NCBI GenBank assembly: GCA_004151065.3
Contig: NWUY0303888417.1
Location: 1-10,687, forward strand
DNA length: 10,687 nt
Source: Larix sibirica
Taxonomy: Eukaryota; Streptophyta; Pinopsida; Pinales; Pinaceae
Direction of reading: 5' to 3'
The position numbers were made by a program, and so were the translations under genes. This document shows, piece by piece, positions 6,914 through 10,687 of this stretch. Positions within the stretch are counted from its first letter, which is position 1, and every line of letters starts with the position of its first letter. Below the pieces are notes generated by a model that saw only the letters and a list, made by a program, of their open reading frames with translations, was not told the DNA's origin and made no database searches.

Positions 6914-7798
6914 ATGCTCAAGGGATTTGAGCCTGTAACCAGTCTTGGAAAACCCTAGGCACCTAATGGCTTATGCCATATTGCTTTTATTGCTTAATTT
7001 GCTATACACTGAAAACTGGCATGCAAACTCATGTAGAACACTCGCAAATCTAATCTGTGTCTCGTGGATTCATGCCATGATGCCATGACCAGTACATTTA
7101 AGCCATTTTTCTTCAATTGAATGCTTTTTTTTGAACTATTCAGATAATAAAAAAATGTACATTCATTGCATTTGTTTAAAAAAGCCAGCTGCAAAGGCAG
7201 CCTCCACAAGCTAGGTGTCTTGGGGTCTAGATCTCAAATTTACCCTATCTCAGTACAAAACTGCCAGACAAGATTAGTAGCCAAGCTGAGTCAATAATCA
7301 GTCATTAAAAGCATTAAACCAGGTTGGGTGGCCTACACAAACCGAACAGTTCCAAAAGACAGAAACATAACTTAAACTGCTGTTAGTGAATTTGCTTCAC
7401 ACTATTGATGTTCTTATTTTCTTTTACAAAAGAGTTTGTTGCAAAATTTCCTCTCGTAACTCGTTCCTTCTTCATTAAAAAGTTAAAACGAGATGCAATG
7501 CACATCATCTTCCGTTGGTAGCCATTTGTTTTTGGAGAAGCTTGTTGTCTTATTTTTTCTCAAACAGGGAGACATGAAATACATTGCAGACCTGTTTAAC
7601 AAATCTCCGATTCTCTACTCATTAGTCCATCTGTTTGTATAATTGAAATTTGAGTCTTTCTTCTATTCTCCTTGCCTTTCAATCCACTGCACTGATCAAT
7701 CAATAATTGTGTTTCCAAATGCATTACCTATGGCCTAAGGGATTTCAACATTCCTCATGATCTAAGAGTGGAAAATTTGATTGTGCTAATGTTATGGC
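6914..7798. other. Non-coding stretch, no gene seen
   Basis: AT-rich sequence with only short open frames and no recognised motifs. One 8-bp tandem duplication (7072-7087) is listed separately. The 71-codon minus-strand frame at 6994-7209 has an unbiased, Leu/Asn/Lys/Ser-heavy composition and no recognisable motif, so it is not called a gene. Confidence 0.45.
7072..7087. repeat. Tandem duplication of ATGCCATG
   Basis: Two exact head-to-tail copies of an 8-bp unit. This is probably a simple slippage event or a small insertion footprint. Confidence 0.4.
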
Positions 7799-10130
7799 GT
7801 GGGAGCAAAGTATATTTGTAAGATATACTATCTTTCTGTGAAATTTCTGTTGTTTTGCATTAAGACCGAAGTTTGGAACAAAGATACAAAAGGCTGTCTA
7901 ATTCATTATTCTCCAACTAAGAGAGACAGATCCCTTTCTGTACAAGAAGATGAGGACTATTTAAAATCTAAGACAACTAAGTTCTATACAGATTTCAACC
8001 TTAAAGTTTCCCAGGAGCAATCAGAGTTACGACTAGAAAATTCCATCAATAGCTGACACTAAATTGTAGCTAGTCTAGGACCAATGTAGATATGCAGGCC
8101 CTCCTCACTTATTTAGGCAGGGGGTTCTTGTCTGCTCTATGGCCCCTGGATATAACAATATTGATGGACATGTATCTTAATTCATAATGTAATATATGCA
8201 ACATCTTCCCCAGAATGCTCAGAGTGATAAGATGGCTGCAAGACTGGACAGATCCGGAGATAATTGCTTTAGAGCTGCCTCATCCTTTGAGTAATTTCAT
8301 CCGAGATCTGTCTTGCCAAACCTCTAGAGCCTAGACGGGTCGGCATTATTGGCAAAAAGCCTGGCCCCAGGGAGTTTGGATGTCATTAACACGTGGATCC
8401 TTCTTGTTTATGCAATAGTCATGCCAAGGAAAATTCTTCAGTGCCATAACTTGAACATGGAAAATTATTCATCTCCGTCCAAGCCCTCGTTCCAGTGCTC
8501 CATCATAGATCTCTTGGCTGAAGCTTGAATTGAACTAATCCAGCCACAAGTTGCATTCTTGATGCATCCAGTTTGGAAGCAGTTCTCTGCTGAGCCCTTG
8601 AGCCTTGAGGAATCAGAAATAATGATCTCAAACCACCCCAAATTTTTGAGAGGGTTTAGATGGAAACATTCCAGGTTGTCTTGTCTTGCTTGTGCACGGA
8701 CTGGCAAAAGTAAACCCATGAACACAAAACTCTCCTTATCTGACCATCTACTTGTCTTTTTACCAAAAGCTTCATTGTTTTGTAGTTTCCTCCACTTAGT
8801 CGTTTCACTTCGCCTCATCTCATTTGACCTTTGCTCTTCTCCATCTCTTTAATCTAAGATTCCAAGATTAGAGAATCTATCCCGAACCTTAGAAAGTCCC
8901 ATAGGTCTCTTAGCCTCTCAGCCATACTGTCTTCGTCCTCTCTGAACTGTCTCTTTTTACAATCTTACTGTGCTTTGATCTTTCTATCCATTAGAGAGGC
9001 ATAGTGCAAAGTATCATCTTCCCTATCTTAAAGTTGATGGCTAAATTGAATGAGGTCAATCCATGGGACAGATTTTGATTTCTTGCCAAATCTGTCTTGA
9101 GATTTGATCCAGTTTAAAGTTGATTAAACATTTAGTTTCACACGTTTAAGATCCATTTCTGTGCTCCATTTTGCTTTAGATTTGCTGCACAGAACCATCT
9201 TTTTGCCTGCTCTGGTATGATTGGTAGGTATTGCTCTTCCTATTTCTTCTTCATCTTTTATGTTTAAGACTTTTACCTTATTGGATTCACTGAAACTAAT
9301 GCTTACCTGCAAGAAATGATGAATGAGGTTCTTTGAAGTTTGCCTCTCTCAAATTCGGTAGTTGGGAATGCCAAAATTCAAATCATGGTCTAAACCAAAG
9401 GGCACTTTGAAGTTAGCACTTGCACCCTCTCTTTGGGTCTTACACATGGCCTTGCATGACCCCAAGATGGGGGATTCAACCTTTTCCTACTATTGGGTGA
9501 CATTTTCATTAAATATATTTGTCAGATTGAGATCTTCTATAACTAGTAGGTAGTTCTTTGGGAAGTTGTTGGCTAATTTTTGTGTAAATACTAAAAAGAG
9601 CTTTGGTTGATCCAAACCGAATCACTTGTCCTATTTTCTTTTTTTTTATCTTTTGCTTTGCCTGGTCAAAGGTGGTACTTTCTTCTGAAAGTGGGCTAGA
9701 TTACTTGTTATCCAGACTATGTACAGAAGAGTTTAAAACCAGCAGGAGGAGATTTTTGACTGGGGTGCCTTTAAATCAGATTTAGGACCTTTCCCAGGCT
9801 AGTCTGCACAAGAGGTTACCTGAGTAATACCTACTATCTTTTGTAACTGGGTCATATAGGCTACAATCTAAGAAGGGGCACATGCATTAGGTGAAATAAT
9901 AGGACTAGCAGAAATTAACAGGAAAGTTATAGTAAAATTATTGTTGAACTCAAACTTGTAGCAACAATAATTGAAAGTAAATTTCTTAGCAAAAACTCAA
10001 ACACCTTTATTTTCAAGTTAAGGAACTTTTGTTTTAACACAAGAACTTCTACAGATCGACTTTGTTATCAATTCACCAATTTTTGTTGACAAGGATGAAT
10101 ATTGAAAAGACCAAATATATTATATGTCTC
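7799..10130. other. Long non-coding stretch, no recognised gene
   Basis: Several open frames of 60-117 codons occur (for example 8465-8818 minus and 8559-8852 plus, which overlap on opposite strands), but none shows a recognisable domain, catalytic motif or clear coding bias, and no terminal repeats were found. The 8465-8818 frame is hydrophilic at its start and moderately protein-like. It may be a decayed transposon or gene fragment, but no family is evident. Pyrimidine-rich sequence on the plus strand between about 8740 and 9000 helps keep frames open and weakens the coding argument. Confidence 0.4.
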
Positions 10131-10133
10131 TAA

Positions 10134-10144
10134 TATATATAAAG
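10134..10144 (+). promoter_or_regulatory. TATA-box-like sequence
   Basis: TATATATAAAG is a good plant TATA-box match, about 120 bases upstream of the ATG at 10265. The region is AT-rich, so a chance match is quite possible. It is listed because it lines up with the speculative two-exon frame described next. Confidence 0.2.
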
Positions 10145-10264
10145 CTCAAAGTTCATATGTATTTAAAAATTCATAAGGTGACTTTTTGAAAGTCCCAACA
10201 AGGGCAACATTAAGAATTTTCAAAGCCTCCATCACTTAGTGGAAGCAAGAGTATCTTATCGGCC

Positions 10265-10639
10265 ATGGAACATTATCTACCTTGTTTGTCAGGTAAGTAA
10301 ACTATTACTCCATTACACAATTGGTTAAAAACTTAAATCTGATAAAATCTGGCAATCATTCACATTACTATTTTCTTGAAGGTGAAAACTGGGATTCATA
10401 TTTCAGCATTGTATTTTATAATCATGATCAAGTTTTCATTGAAACATGGTCAAGTAAAGTTAAAAGATAGGGAAAAGATAGAATTGCTTTCTTTGAATTT
10501 TTTTTCTCTACAAGGACTAAGAATTGAAAATTTTGAACATGGCAAGGAAAGTAAAAAATTTGAAATACATACTCTAGACCATAAATTGAAGAACAAGTCA
10601 ATAAAAGGAAACATAAGAAAGATAGTTATGAGCCCTTGA
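10265..10639 (+). other. Speculative two-exon small gene
   Basis: An ATG at 10265-10267 (context GGCCATGGAA, good for plants) opens nine codons that run into a perfect 5' splice site CAG|GTAAGT at 10292/10293. A 3' splice site TTTCAG ends at 10406. Removing this AT-rich 114-base intron keeps the frame and joins it to an open frame ending in TGA at 10637-10639, giving an 86-residue product. The product starts MEHYLPCLS, then a short hydrophobic stretch, then a Lys/Glu-rich tail. I do not recognise it. Both the splice sites and the frame agreement could be chance (frame is kept one time in three). Exon 2 can also be read unspliced from further upstream. Confidence 0.15.
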
Positions 10640-10687
10640 AAAAGCAAATCAATCTTTAAATGAAGAAATTTGTTGACTTCAGTCAAA

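Noticed and set aside
8465-8852. Overlapping open frames on both strands as a gene
   Set aside because: No recognisable domain on either strand. Pyrimidine-rich sequence keeps frames open without needing coding function.
8862-8880. Short inverted repeat AGATTC...GAATCT
   Set aside because: Six base pairs in AT-rich DNA is expected by chance.
9303-9312. Minus-strand CAG|GTAAGC as a splice donor of a gene
   Set aside because: No credible exon precedes it on the minus strand, and the same bases can equally be read as an acceptor. It is too ambiguous to use.
9603-9785. 60-codon plus frame with a Phe-rich hydrophobic run, possible signal peptide
   Set aside because: The hydrophobic run comes from a T-rich tract, and the rest has no coding signature.
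10450-10686. Minus-strand 78-codon hydrophobic frame
   Set aside because: It is the antisense of an A-rich stretch and its Leu/Phe richness follows from composition.
1-10687. CRISPR array, bacterial operon or defence system
   Set aside because: No regularly spaced repeats, no prokaryotic ribosome-binding sites and no dense gene packing. The content is that of a plant nuclear genome.

Overview
The window looks like nuclear intergenic, or possibly intronic, DNA of a plant. The left 45% (about 1-4800) holds one decayed, minus-strand, L1-type non-LTR retrotransposon (LINE). Its domain order is CCHC zinc-knuckle ORF1, apurinic-type endonuclease, reverse transcriptase, zf-RVT zinc-binding region, and a C-terminal RNase H. 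That architecture is typical of plant L1 elements, and the rest of the window is AT-rich, mostly non-coding sequence. I cannot name the species.

LINE layout, read on the minus strand from 4798 down to 1: ORF1 remnant (4798 to 3993, one internal frameshift); an ATGA stop/start overlap at 3996-3993; then ORF2 running off the left edge. ORF2 is broken by three inferred frameshifts (near 3380, at 2336-2340 and near 313-330) and four in-frame stops (2738-2736, 1674-1672, 1401-1399, 1170-1168). Between the breaks the protein homology is continuous, so this is mutational decay of one full ORF2, not a patchwork. The RNase H frame is open to base 1, but two positions expected to be catalytic are substituted. 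The 3' end of the element lies outside the window. The N-terminal part of ORF1 is not visible, so the copy is probably 5'-truncated near 4800.

Right of the LINE: an AT-rich spacer (about 4800-5373); a probable tRNA-derived SINE on the plus strand (from 5374, end uncertain) with Pol III A and B boxes and several short hairpins; a spacer with a T10 tract, a second box-B-like motif and a GC-richer island (about 6040-6540); an unassigned 130-codon minus-strand open stretch (6521-6913); and then about 3.8 kb in which I recognise no gene. Near the right edge a TATA-like sequence, a well-placed ATG, a perfect 5' splice site and a frame-preserving 3' splice site suggest a speculative small two-exon gene (10265-10639).

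No operon, CRISPR array or bacterial-type system is present, and I see no convincing novel defence or metabolic system. The points most worth following are the ATGA ORF1/ORF2 junction, the RNase H tail with altered catalytic positions, and the tRNA-like SINE with a hairpin in place of the anticodon arm.
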